The notes under the pieces were generated by a model. It ran no database searches and had not been told where the DNA came from. It worked only from the letters and a program-made list of their open reading frames with translations. A stretch of 64,000 bases of DNA, from assembly GCF_900624995.1 (NCBI RefSeq), contig NZ_UYXQ01000001.1:186001-250000 (forward strand), in the 5' to 3' direction. The translations under genes were made by a program, and so were the position numbers. This DNA comes from Pseudomonas antarctica. GTDB taxonomy: Bacteria; Pseudomonadota; Gammaproteobacteria; Pseudomonadales; Pseudomonadaceae. Of this stretch, positions 37,031 through 46,692 are shown in pieces. Within the stretch, counting starts at the first letter, position 1. Every line of letters begins with the position of its first letter.

Positions 37031-37522
37031 TCAGGCGATGCGTGGGTCTGGATTGTCCAGGACGCTGTCTGTCTGCTCAGCACGAAATTTTTTCAGCACC
37101 GCGTGGAATTGCGGGTGCTTGGCGCCCAGGATACTGGCGGACAGCAAAGCCGCGTTGATCGCGCCGGCCTTGCCGATCGCCAGGGTCGCCACCGGAATGC
37201 CTGCTGGCATCTGCACGATGGACAACAGCGAATCCACGCCCGAGAGCATCGACGACTGCACCGGCACGCCAAGCACTGGCAGGTGGGTCTTGGCCGCACA
37301 CATGCCTGGCAGGTGCGCCGCACCGCCGGCACCGGCGATGATCACCTCGATGCCACGGGATTCTGCTTCATCGGCATACTGGAACAGCAAATCCGGGGTG
37401 CGGTGGGCAGAGACCACTTTCACTTCATACGGAATGCCGAGTTTTTCCAGCATATCGGCGGTGTGGCTAAGGGTGGACCAATCGGACTTGGAGCCCATGA
37501 TCACGCCAACCAATGCACTCAT
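37031..37522 (-). CDS. purE: N5-carboxyaminoimidazole ribonucleotide mutase
   Basis: PurE converts N5-CAIR to CAIR. The 163 residues show [21 protein letters not shown] at the N terminus, the VVSAHRTPD loop (about 37-46) with its catalytic His, and the glycine-rich [24 protein letters not shown] (about 64-87). Length is that of class I PurE. It is followed by purK, and its leader carries a hairpin with a T-rich tail. Confidence 0.97.
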   Translation of the reverse strand: MSALVGVIMGSKSDWSTLSHTADMLEKLGIPYEVKVVSAHRTPDLLFQYADEAESRGIEVIIAGAGGAAHLPGMCAAKTHLPVLGVPVQSSMLSGVDSLLSIVQMPAGIPVATLAIGKAGAINAALLSASILGAKHPQFHAVLKKFRAEQTDSVLDNPDPRIA

Positions 37523-37551
37523 CGTCGTGCCTCTTCTCTCTGGGCGCCCGC

Positions 37552-37599
37552 AGGCGCGTCAAAAAACAACAAGCCACGCGGGAAATCCGGCGTGGCTTG
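37552..37599 (-). terminator. Hairpin with T-rich tail in the purE leader
   Basis: On the minus strand CAAGCCACGC (37599-37590) pairs with GCGTGGCTTG (37579-37570) around a 10-nt loop, followed by TTGTTTTTTGA. It lies about 30-75 nt before the purE start. It may end the LysR-gene transcript from upstream, or act as an attenuator in the purEK leader. Confidence 0.7.
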
Positions 37600-37748
37600 G
37601 TGTACGAATTAAGGCCGGTTGGACCGGCCGAAGGCCGCGCAGTATACCGTAATAATCCAGATAAACAGCCCCTGGAATGACCATCTGTCTAGCCGTGCAA
37701 ACCGGCGGTTTTATTGACTTTCAGGTCAGCGAAAACACCGCAAAACTA

Positions 37749-37840
37749 ATGTGGGAGCGGGCTTGCTCGCGAAGGCGGTGTATCAGCCACAGATGGGTTG
37801 CCTTACACGACGCTTTCGCGAGCAAGCCCGCTCCCACATT
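37749..37840. repeat. REP pair between the LysR gene and purE
   Basis: Inverted REP cores (GCGGGCTTGCTCGCGAAGGCG ... CGCTTTCGCGAGCAAGCCCGC) are separated by about 45 nt. The rest of the 332-bp gap (37523-37854) holds the purE leader hairpin and presumably the purEK promoter; nothing else stands out. Confidence 0.92.
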
Positions 37841-37854
37841 TGATCTGTGTTAGC

Positions 37855-38763
37855 TCAGGTATTCTGCGCCGCGCCGCCTTCCAGCTTGCGCCACAACAAC
37901 CGCACATTCGCCTTGCGCACCAGGGCACAGCGGTACAGACGAATCTCCAGCGGCACATGCCATTGCGGGCCACCGCACACCACCAGTTCGCCCCGGGCCA
38001 GCTCGGCGCGCACGCTCAGCTGCGGCACCCAGGCAATGCCCAGGCCTTCGAGGGCCATGCTTTTCAGGCTGTCGGCCATGGCGGTTTCGTAAATCGTGGT
38101 GAAGCGCAGCGCGCGCTGACGCAGCAGCAGGTTCACCGAGCGTCCAAGAAACGCACCGGCGCTGTAGGCCAGCAGCGGCACACTGCCCTCGCCTTCCAGG
38201 TCGAACAATGGCTTGCCCTCAGCATCGGCGGCGCACACCGGGAGCATTTCGGTATTGCCCAGGTGCAGCGACGGGAAGATCTCCGGGTCCATCTGCAAGG
38301 CCGCGTCGGGGTCGTAGAACGCCAGCATCAAATCGCAGCCGCCTTCGCGCAGGGCGTGCACGGCGTCGCCGACGTTGGTGGCGACCAGCCGTGTGGCGAT
38401 GTTCAGGCCTTCGTTGCGCAGTTGCGCGATCCAGCGCGGGAAGAAGCCCAATGCCAAAGAGTGAGCGGCCGCCACTTGCATGACTTCACCCTGCCCGCCT
38501 TCCAAGTGATGCAAATGGCGCAAGACTTCACCGAGCTGCTCGACCACCGTGCGCGCGGTGACCAGGAACAGTTGCCCCGCCGCCGTCAGTTCGACTGGCG
38601 TGCGCGAGCGGTTGACCAAGGTCAGGCCCAGTGCGGCTTCCAGGCTGCGAATACGACGGCTGAACGCCGGCTGAGTGACGAAACGCCGCTCCGCCGCCTG
38701 GGAAAAGCTGCGGGTTGCCGCCAAGGCGCTGAAGTCTTCCAGCCATTTGCTCTCAAGGTTCAT
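37855..38763 (-). CDS. LysR family transcriptional regulator divergent from aspA
   Basis: This 302-residue LysR-type regulator has an N-terminal winged helix-turn-helix (about 1-65, with TRSFSQAAERRFVTQPAFSRRIRSLEAALGLTLVNRS) and a periplasmic-binding-like effector domain. It is divergent from aspA with a 182-bp gap containing a T-N11-A palindrome, so control of aspA and itself is likely. The ATG at 38763 (MNLESKW) is chosen by family similarity. The effector molecule is not evident; aspartate or fumarate metabolites are a guess from context. Confidence 0.9.
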   Translation of the reverse strand: MNLESKWLEDFSALAATRSFSQAAERRFVTQPAFSRRIRSLEAALGLTLVNRSRTPVELTAAGQLFLVTARTVVEQLGEVLRHLHHLEGGQGEVMQVAAAHSLALGFFPRWIAQLRNEGLNIATRLVATNVGDAVHALREGGCDLMLAFYDPDAALQMDPEIFPSLHLGNTEMLPVCAADAEGKPLFDLEGEGSVPLLAYSAGAFLGRSVNLLLRQRALRFTTIYETAMADSLKSMALEGLGIAWVPQLSVRAELARGELVVCGGPQWHVPLEIRLYRCALVRKANVRLLWRKLEGGAAQNT

Positions 38764-38832
38764 CACTTCCTCCCACGGGTACGCACCATTTTGGCACACA
38801 CGCCCGTCATGATAGCTGGGTCACACCTACAT

Positions 38833-38849
38833 TATGCCGTTTGTGCATA
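38833..38849. promoter_or_regulatory. LysR-type operator between the regulator and aspA
   Basis: TATGC and GCATA are perfect arms around CGTTTGT, and contain a T-N11-A motif (T at 38835, A at 38847), the signature of LysR binding sites. It lies 70 nt from the regulator start and 97 nt from the aspA start. Confidence 0.65.
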
Positions 38850-38945
38850 GGCCAGTGTTTAACAGCATTGGCCCAAAAACGCCTACAAGCCTAGCATTCG
38901 CAGCGTTCCGGCCAGTTCCGGGTCCCTATCGAGATGATTTCCGTC

Positions 38946-40370
<1,425 letters not shown>

Positions 40371-40423
40371 CGTTTGTTGCACTGCTCACCAGGATGAGGG
40401 ACTAGACACCTCTCACCTTTTGA

Positions 40424-40458
40424 GGGCCTGAAGGCTCGTTCTTCAGGCCCTTTTTTTT
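40424..40458 (+). terminator. Rho-independent terminator of aspA
   Basis: A 10-bp stem GGGCCTGAAG / CTTCAGGCCC with a 7-nt loop is followed by eight T residues. Confidence 0.95.
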
Positions 40459-40761
40459 GCCTCAAGGTTGTGAAATGACGCCCATAAAAACTCCAATATC
40501 GCCCTGCAAAGCCACCTTGCCTGCCACCGTTTGGCTGAAACCTTTAATCGCCCCGTGCAGACGGATCACGCTCGCCTAGGTATAGTGCCGCCCCTCTCGC
40601 GTCTGCGGCCGTCGGTAACGAGGCCCGGGTACAGCGCGAAACCGCATGAATAACAACACCCGCAAAAGGATTAGGGTCCAAGCGTCGTGCACTGCCTGGT
40701 GCTGAGCGATGCGTCGGACCGTCCTGCGTTTGCCATTAGAAAAATCAGCGAGGAACACTCC
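40459..40761. other. Intergenic region before the alanine/glycine symporter
   Basis: About 300 bp follow the aspA terminator. They should hold the promoter of the symporter gene; no REP element, long palindrome or credible small gene was seen. Confidence 0.5.
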
Positions 40762-42213
40762 ATGCTCGAAGTCATCAACGACTTCCTCTCAGGGAAAGTA
40801 CTGATCGTGCTCATTGTCGGGCTCGGCGGTTATTTCACGATCCGCTCGCGTTTCGTTCAATTGCGTCACTTTTTCCACATGTTCTCGGTGTTTAAAGACA
40901 GCCTCAAGAGCAGCGCCGGCCAACTCAGCTCCTTCCAGGCGCTGATGCTCAGCCTGGCGGGCCGCGTGGGTGCCGGTAACATCGCCGGTGTCGGCATTGC
41001 CGTAACCTTGGGTGGCCCGGGTGCCGTGTTCTGGATGTGGGTCACCGCGCTGGTGGGCATGTCTTCGAGCTTTATCGAGTGCTCCCTCGGCCAGCTGTAC
41101 AAGCGCACTGACGCTGAAGGCACCTACCGTGGTGGCCCGGCCTACTACATCCAGCATGGCCTGCAGAAGCGCTGGCTGGGTATGGTCATGGCGTTCCTGT
41201 TGCTGGTGACCTTCGGTTTTGCCTTCAACGGCCTGCAAGCTCACGCCGTCACGCACTCGCTGAACAACGCTTTCGGCCTCGACACCACTTACACCGGCCT
41301 GGCGCTGGCAGTGTTGCTGGGCCTGGTGTTCATCGGTGGGATCAAGCGCATCGCCTCGATCGCCGACCTGCTGGTGCCGGTCAAGACCCTGGTCTACATC
41401 GCCGTGACCCTGTACGTGATCGTGCTGCAATTTGACCACGTGCCAGCCATGCTCGCGACCATCGTCAAGAGCGCGTTCGGCCTCGACCAAGCTTTCGGTG
41501 GCTTGGTGGGCAGCGCGATCATCATGGGTGTGAAGCGCGGCGTGTTCGCCAACGAAGCCGGTTTGGGCAGTGCGCCTAACGTGGCCGCAGTGGCTTCGGT
41601 AAAACACCCAATCGCCCAAGGTGTGGTGCAAGCGTTCAGCGTGTTCCTCGACACCTTCGTGATCTGCACCTGCACCGCCTTGCTGATCCTGCTCTCCGGT
41701 TTCTACACGCCAGGCTTTGAAGGCGACGGCATTGCCCTGACCCAGAACTCGCTGGCGGCCGTAGTCGGCGACTGGGGCCGGATGTTCATCTCGGTGGCCC
41801 TGGCGTTGTTCGTGTTCACCTCGATCATGTACAACTACTACTTGGGCGAGAGCAACCTGCGCTTCCTGGTCGGCAACAACCGCACAGTGTTGATGGGCTA
41901 CCGCGCGCTGGTGCTGGTGCTGATTTTCTGGGGTTCGATCGAGAACCTCAGCACCGTGTTCGCCTTCGCCGACATCACCATGACCCTGCTCGCGTTCGTC
42001 AACCTGTTCGCCCTGGCGTTCCTGTTCAAGATCGCCATGCGCATCCTGAACGACTACGACAACCAGCGCGCAGCGGGCATCAAAACCCCGGTGTTCGACT
42101 CCAGCCAGTTCCCTGATCTGGACCTGGACCGCAAGGCCTGGCCTGCGAACCCGGTGAAGCCCGAGCCAGCCGCTCAAGCATCGGCTGAACTGAGCGCTCA
42201 AACGCAACACTAA
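40762..42213 (+). CDS. Alanine/glycine:cation symporter (AGCS family)
   Basis: This 483-residue inner-membrane protein of the AGCS family imports alanine or glycine with sodium (or protons). It has about ten hydrophobic segments and the family signature AGRVGAGNIAGVGIAVTLGGPGAVFWMW (about 66-93). Further typical blocks are EGTYRGGPAYYIQHGL near 124 and GVKRGVFANEAGLGSAPNVAAVA near 255. The ATG at 40762 follows GAGGAAC; upstream in-frame codons look non-coding. A GC-rich terminator follows. Confidence 0.93.
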   Translation: MLEVINDFLSGKVLIVLIVGLGGYFTIRSRFVQLRHFFHMFSVFKDSLKSSAGQLSSFQALMLSLAGRVGAGNIAGVGIAVTLGGPGAVFWMWVTALVGMSSSFIECSLGQLYKRTDAEGTYRGGPAYYIQHGLQKRWLGMVMAFLLLVTFGFAFNGLQAHAVTHSLNNAFGLDTTYTGLALAVLLGLVFIGGIKRIASIADLLVPVKTLVYIAVTLYVIVLQFDHVPAMLATIVKSAFGLDQAFGGLVGSAIIMGVKRGVFANEAGLGSAPNVAAVASVKHPIAQGVVQAFSVFLDTFVICTCTALLILLSGFYTPGFEGDGIALTQNSLAAVVGDWGRMFISVALALFVFTSIMYNYYLGESNLRFLVGNNRTVLMGYRALVLVLIFWGSIENLSTVFAFADITMTLLAFVNLFALAFLFKIAMRILNDYDNQRAAGIKTPVFDSSQFPDLDLDRKAWPANPVKPEPAAQASAELSAQTQH

Positions 42214-42229
42214 GCCTAGATAGATGACA

Positions 42230-42272
42230 CGCCGCCCGGCCTTGGGCATGCTCTGGGCCCGGCGGCGTTTTT
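42230..42272 (+). terminator. GC-rich terminator after the symporter gene
   Basis: CGCCGCC at 42230 pairs with GGCGGCG near 42260-42266, extended past one mismatch by GGCC pairing, and is followed by TTTTTCG. It lies 20 nt before the asparaginase start. Confidence 0.8.
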
Positions 42273-42290
42273 CGTTCAGGAGATTGTTTG

Positions 42291-43268
42291 ATGCAACCAG
42301 CTAACACCCTTATGGTGCTCTACACCGGCGGCACCATCGGCATGCAGGCCAGCGCCAACGGCCTGGCGCCTGCGTCGGGTTTCGAAGCGCGCATGCGCGA
42401 ACAGCTTGCCAACCTGCCAGTGCCCGCCTGGCGCTTTCGCGAAATGTCGCCACTGATCGACAGTGCCAACATGACCCCGGCCTACTGGCAGCGCCTGCGC
42501 ACCGCCGTCGTCGAGGCCGTGGATGAGGGCTGCGACGCCGTGCTGATCCTGCACGGCACCGACACCCTGGCCTACAGCGCGGCGGCCATGAGCTTCCAGT
42601 TGCTGGGGCTGCCGGCGCCGGTGGTGTTCACCGGCTCCATGTTGCCCGCCGGCGTGCCCGACAGCGATGCGTGGGAAAACGTCAGCGGCGCTCTCGCCGT
42701 GTTGGGCGAAGGCTTGGCACCGGGCGTGCATCTGTACTTCCACGGTGCGCTGATGGCGCCGACCCGCTGCGCAAAAATCCGCAGCTTCGGCCGTCATCCC
42801 TTTGCCGCACTGCAACGCAACGGCGGCGCAGCCAAGGCCGATGCACTTCCCGCAGCCCTGGATTATCGCCAACCCAAGGCCCTGGCCAACGTCGGCGTAT
42901 TGCCGCTGGTGCCGGGCATCGCTGCCGGGCAACTGGATGGGTTGATCGACAGTGGCATCCAGGCGTTGGTGCTGGAATGCTTTGGCAGCGGCACCGGGCC
43001 CAGCGATAACCCGGCGTTCCTCGCCAGCCTCAAGCGTGCACAGGCGCTGGATGTGGTCGTGGTGGCAATCACCCAATGCCATGAAGGCGGCGTGGAGCTG
43101 GATGTGTATGAAGCCGGCAGCCGTTTGCGCGGCGTGGGCGTACTGTCCGGCGGCGGCATGACCCGCGAAGCGGCGTTCGGCAAGTTGCAGGCCCTGCTCG
43201 GTGCCGGGCTTGCGACCAGCGAAGTGCGCCGTCTGGTGGAACTGGACCTGTGCGGCGAACTGAGCTGA
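42291..43268 (+). CDS. L-asparaginase
   Basis: This 325-residue asparaginase hydrolyses asparagine to aspartate and ammonia. The two catalytic motifs are present: YTGGTIG with nucleophile T12 near the N terminus, and LHGTDTLAYSAAAM with T90-D91. AKIRS follows near 160, consistent with the catalytic Lys region. No signal peptide is seen, so a cytoplasmic (type I-like) enzyme is likely. Its product aspartate is the substrate of the nearby aspartase. The ATG at 42291 has AGGAG upstream. Confidence 0.92.
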   Translation: MQPANTLMVLYTGGTIGMQASANGLAPASGFEARMREQLANLPVPAWRFREMSPLIDSANMTPAYWQRLRTAVVEAVDEGCDAVLILHGTDTLAYSAAAMSFQLLGLPAPVVFTGSMLPAGVPDSDAWENVSGALAVLGEGLAPGVHLYFHGALMAPTRCAKIRSFGRHPFAALQRNGGAAKADALPAALDYRQPKALANVGVLPLVPGIAAGQLDGLIDSGIQALVLECFGSGTGPSDNPAFLASLKRAQALDVVVVAITQCHEGGVELDVYEAGSRLRGVGVLSGGGMTREAAFGKLQALLGAGLATSEVRRLVELDLCGELS

Positions 43269-43287
43269 CCGGCATGTAACTTGCTCC

Positions 43288-43314
43288 ACTTCCAGCCATC
43301 CCCTGGCTGGAAGT
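43288..43314 (+). promoter_or_regulatory. 11-bp hairpin overlapping the AraC-gene ribosome binding site
   Basis: ACTTCCAGCCA and TGGCTGGAAGT form a perfect stem with a 5-nt loop. The 3' arm contains GGAAG, which lies 6 nt before the ATG at 43319. No T tract follows. It may limit translation of the AraC gene or serve as a weak end to the asparaginase transcript. Confidence 0.7.
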
Positions 43315-43318
43315 TCCC

Positions 43319-44344
43319 ATGCTGCACTCCCACCTCACCACCCTCAATGCCGTCTCTTTGGTGCTCAATACCTTCAAGGCCGAAGGGTTGCCTTTTGAGG
43401 CGCTGCTGGCCGGCAGTGGTATCTGCGCGGCGGACCTGAGCCGCTCCGACACACGCATCACCACCAACCAGGAAATGCGCGTGTGCGCCAACGCCGTGGC
43501 CCTGCGCCAGGATATAGGCCTGGAGCTGGGCCGCCAGATGCATGTTTCAGCCTACGGCATGCTCGGTTACGCGCTGCTCACCAGTGCCACCTTCGGTGAC
43601 GCTTTGCGCTTGGCGCTGCGTTATCCGGCGCTATTGGGAACACTGTTCGAGCTGAGCCTGGAGGCGGACGGTGAGCGCATCTGGTTCACCGCCAGCGACT
43701 ACCGCGAACATCCCGCGCTGAAAATGTTCAACGTCGAACTGTGCCTGGCCTCGCTCAAGGTGATCTGCGACGACCTGCTTGGCCAGCCCCTGCCGCTGCT
43801 CGCCGCGCGCTTTGAACATGACGCCCCGCACTACCGCACTCGCTACGCAGAACGCTTTCCTTGCCCGTTGCAGTTTCAGGCCACCGCCAATGCCTTTGCC
43901 TTCGACAAACATTGGCTCGACCAGCCGCTGCCGTTGGCTGACGCGGTTACCCACCAGGCCATGGCCGAGCGCTGCCGTAAACAGAACCTGGAGTTCACCG
44001 GACGCCAAGCCTGGCTGGGCAGGATTCGCCAACTGCTCACCACCCAACTCAATGCCGCGCCCGGCCTGGAAGGCCTGGCCGAGCAGTTGAACTGTTCGGC
44101 GCGTACCCTGCGCCGCCATCTGCATAACCTGGGCAGCAGCTATCAGGAACTGCTGGACGAGCTGCGCTTCGAGCGTGCCAAGCAGTTGCTGACTGAAGAG
44201 CAATGGCCGATTTACCACATTGCCGAGGCGCTGGGGTTCAGCGAGACCGCCAGTTTCAGGCATGCGTTTGTGCGGTGGAGTGGCGTGGCTCCGAGCCAGT
44301 TTCGCCCGCGACGCCCCATTGAGGAGCGAATTTCGGACAGATAA
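43319..44344 (+). CDS. AraC family transcriptional regulator
   Basis: The 341 residues comprise an N-terminal arabinose-binding-like domain (about 20-205) of the type found in OruR/ArgR-like and Mmp-like regulators, and a C-terminal AraC double helix-turn-helix (about 245-335) with AEQLNCSARTLRRHLHNLGSSYQELLDELR and the signature IYHIAEALGFSETASFRHAFVRWSGVAPSQFR. It precedes the acetylpolyamine deacetylase gene by 99 nt on the same strand. Polyamine-responsive control of that gene is an inference from position only. Confidence 0.9.
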   Translation: MLHSHLTTLNAVSLVLNTFKAEGLPFEALLAGSGICAADLSRSDTRITTNQEMRVCANAVALRQDIGLELGRQMHVSAYGMLGYALLTSATFGDALRLALRYPALLGTLFELSLEADGERIWFTASDYREHPALKMFNVELCLASLKVICDDLLGQPLPLLAARFEHDAPHYRTRYAERFPCPLQFQATANAFAFDKHWLDQPLPLADAVTHQAMAERCRKQNLEFTGRQAWLGRIRQLLTTQLNAAPGLEGLAEQLNCSARTLRRHLHNLGSSYQELLDELRFERAKQLLTEEQWPIYHIAEALGFSETASFRHAFVRWSGVAPSQFRPRRPIEERISDR

Positions 44345-44443
44345 TTTGGCCGTATTTATCCCCTTTTGGCCGCTCCTGCCGTTCTCATAAACACGGCCCG
44401 CCGCAAGACTGCATCCACCGATACAGCCTGCGGAGAACAACAA

Positions 44444-45478
44444 ATGCTGACGATCTACTCGGACGATCATCACCTGCATCACGGTCGTTGTGAATTGATG
44501 GACGGGCAACTGATGCCCTGCTTCGAAATGCCGTCGCGCGCCGACCATGTGCTGCAACGCGTCAAGGACCGCGAACTGGGCCCGGTGCAGGCGCCGCAGG
44601 ACTTTGGCCTGGCGCCGCTGCAACGCATTCATAGTCGCGACTACCTGAACTTCTTCAAAGGTGCCTGGGAACGCTGGACCGAGTTCGGCCAGGACGGCGA
44701 CCTGCTGCCCTACACCTGGCCCGCCCGCACCTTGCGCCGGGTGCTGCCCACCAGCCTGCACGGCCAGTTGGGCTATTACAGTTTTGATGGCGGCGCCCCG
44801 ATTACGGCCGGCACCTGGCAAGCCGCCTACAGCGCGGCCCAGGTCGCACTGACCGCGCAACAAGCAATCATGCAAGGTGCGAACGCCGCCTTTGCTCTGT
44901 GCCGCCCGCCGGGCCATCACGCCGCTAGCGATTTGATGGGCGGTTATTGCTACCTCAATAACGCGGCCATTGCCGCCCAGGCATTTCTGGACCAAGGCCA
45001 TAAAAAGGTCGCGATCCTCGACGTGGATTACCACCACGGCAATGGCACCCAATCGATTTTCTATGCCCGCAGCGACGTGCTCTTCACCTCGATCCATGGC
45101 CACCCGGAAGCGGAATTTCCGTTTTTCCTGGGGTATGCCGACGAGCTGGGAGAAGGCACAGGCGAAGGTTTCAACTTCAACTATCCGCTGCCGGCAGGTT
45201 GCGGCTGGGACCGTTGGAGCGCTGCACTCGCACAAGCGTGCCAACAGATCGAGCGCTACGGCGCCGATGTGATCGTGGTGTCCCTGGGCGTGGACACCTT
45301 CAAGGACGACCCGATCTCACAATTCAAGCTCGACAGCCCCGATTACCTGGCGATGGGCGCACGCATCGCCCACTTAGGCAAACCGACGCTGTTTGTCATG
45401 GAAGGCGGCTACGCCGTGGAAGAAATCGGCGTCAACGCCGTCAACGTTCTCGAAGGTTTTGCAGAGTCCACCCAATGA
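44444..45478 (+). CDS. aphA: Acetylpolyamine amidohydrolase (class II HDAC-like)
   Basis: This zinc deacetylase releases acetate from acetylated polyamines such as acetylputrescine or acetylcadaverine. All expected residues are present: the H158-H159 pair in RPPGHHA, zinc ligands D195, H197 and D284, and Y323 in EGGYA, at the same numbers as the characterised Mycoplana enzyme by memory. Length is 344 residues. The ATG at 44444 gives [13 protein letters not shown], the family N terminus. Its stop overlaps the start of the polyamine-binding protein gene by 4 nt (ATGA), as in the PA1409-PA1410 pair of P. aeruginosa. Confidence 0.94.
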   Translation: MLTIYSDDHHLHHGRCELMDGQLMPCFEMPSRADHVLQRVKDRELGPVQAPQDFGLAPLQRIHSRDYLNFFKGAWERWTEFGQDGDLLPYTWPARTLRRVLPTSLHGQLGYYSFDGGAPITAGTWQAAYSAAQVALTAQQAIMQGANAAFALCRPPGHHAASDLMGGYCYLNNAAIAAQAFLDQGHKKVAILDVDYHHGNGTQSIFYARSDVLFTSIHGHPEAEFPFFLGYADELGEGTGEGFNFNYPLPAGCGWDRWSAALAQACQQIERYGADVIVVSLGVDTFKDDPISQFKLDSPDYLAMGARIAHLGKPTLFVMEGGYAVEEIGVNAVNVLEGFAESTQ

Positions 45479-46566
45479 ACATGCTCAAGTCACTCGTCCT
45501 CTGTGCAGCCGTTATCGGCGGCGCAGCTCACGCCGAAGAGAAAACGCTGAAGGTCTACAACTGGTTCGACTACATCACGCCCAAGGCACTTGAAGACTTC
45601 AAGGCACAGACCCCCAAAATCAAACTGGTGTACGACATCTTCGACACCAACGAAGCCTTGGAGGCCAAGCTGCTCACCGGCAACTCCGGCTATGACGTGG
45701 TGGTGCCGTCCAATGTGTTCCTGGCCAAGCAGATTGAAGCCGGCGTGTTCCAGCCGTTGGACCGCAGCCAGATACCCAACTGGAACCACCTCGACCCCAA
45801 GCTGATGAAGTTGATCGAAGCCAACGACCCCGGCAATAAATTCGCCGTGCCTTACATGTACGGCACCATCCTCATCGGTTTCAACCCGGCCAAGGTCAAG
45901 GCGGCGCTGGGCGATAACGCGCAGGTGGACAGTTGGGACCTGATCTTCAACGAAGAGAACATCAGCAAGCTCAAGCAATGCGGGGTCGCCCTGCTCGATT
46001 CGCCCTCGGAGATCTTACCGTTGGCCTTGCAACACCTGGGCCTGGACCCCAATAGCAGTAACCCCAAGGACTACGTCAAGGCGGAAGCGCTGCTGATGAA
46101 AATCCGCCCCTACATCACCTACTTCCACTCATCCAAGTACATGGCCGATATCGCCAACGGCGACATCTGCGTAGCCGTCGGTTATTCCGGCAGTTTCGCC
46201 CAGGCCGCCAACCGTGCTAAAGAGGCCAAAAATGGCGTGACCGTGGACATGCGCCTACCCAAAGAAGGTGCGCCGATCTGGTTCGACATGCTCGCCATTC
46301 CCAAGGGTGCGCAAAACCCGCAGGACGCCTACCGCTTTATCAACTACCTGCTGAAACCTCAGGTAATCGCGCCGATCAGCGACTTTGTCGGCTACCCCAA
46401 CCCGAACAAGGACGCCACCGGGTTCGTCGACCCGGCCATCCGCAACAACCCAAATCTGTACCCCACTGAAGCCGCCATGGCCACGCTCTACACCCTCAAA
46501 CCCCTGGGCCGTGATGCCGAGCGCGCCAGAACCCGGGCCTGGACCAAGATCAAGTCCGGTACTTGA
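45475..46566 (+). CDS. Polyamine ABC transporter substrate-binding protein
   Basis: This 363-residue PotF/SpuD-type periplasmic protein binds polyamines for an ABC importer. A Sec signal peptide ([20 protein letters not shown]) is followed by [19 protein letters not shown], the usual mature N terminus. Further typical segments are [20 protein letters not shown] near 75 and [11 protein letters not shown] near 127. No permease or ATPase gene is nearby, so it must use a transporter encoded elsewhere or act in sensing. It is translationally coupled to the deacetylase gene, pointing to a ligand related to acetylpolyamines. Confidence 0.93.
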   Translation: MNMLKSLVLCAAVIGGAAHAEEKTLKVYNWFDYITPKALEDFKAQTPKIKLVYDIFDTNEALEAKLLTGNSGYDVVVPSNVFLAKQIEAGVFQPLDRSQIPNWNHLDPKLMKLIEANDPGNKFAVPYMYGTILIGFNPAKVKAALGDNAQVDSWDLIFNEENISKLKQCGVALLDSPSEILPLALQHLGLDPNSSNPKDYVKAEALLMKIRPYITYFHSSKYMADIANGDICVAVGYSGSFAQAANRAKEAKNGVTVDMRLPKEGAPIWFDMLAIPKGAQNPQDAYRFINYLLKPQVIAPISDFVGYPNPNKDATGFVDPAIRNNPNLYPTEAAMATLYTLKPLGRDAERARTRAWTKIKSGT

Positions 46567-46571
46567 TCCCG

Positions 46572-46600
46572 AGCGGGGCGGGCGGGCTCGCCCCCTATTT
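46572..46600 (+). terminator. Possible GC-rich terminator
   Basis: GGGGCG...CGCCCC within a very GC-rich run six nt after the binding-protein stop can form a stem, followed by TATTTAT. The call is weak because the stem has alternative registers. Confidence 0.45.
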
Positions 46601-46692
46601 ATCTACCGTCCTCGCCACATCCGGACTCATTACCTTGCGCATTCCAAGGCCCGTCGCCGTCGCGACGGCCAACGCTTGCCAAGGAGCTGCAG

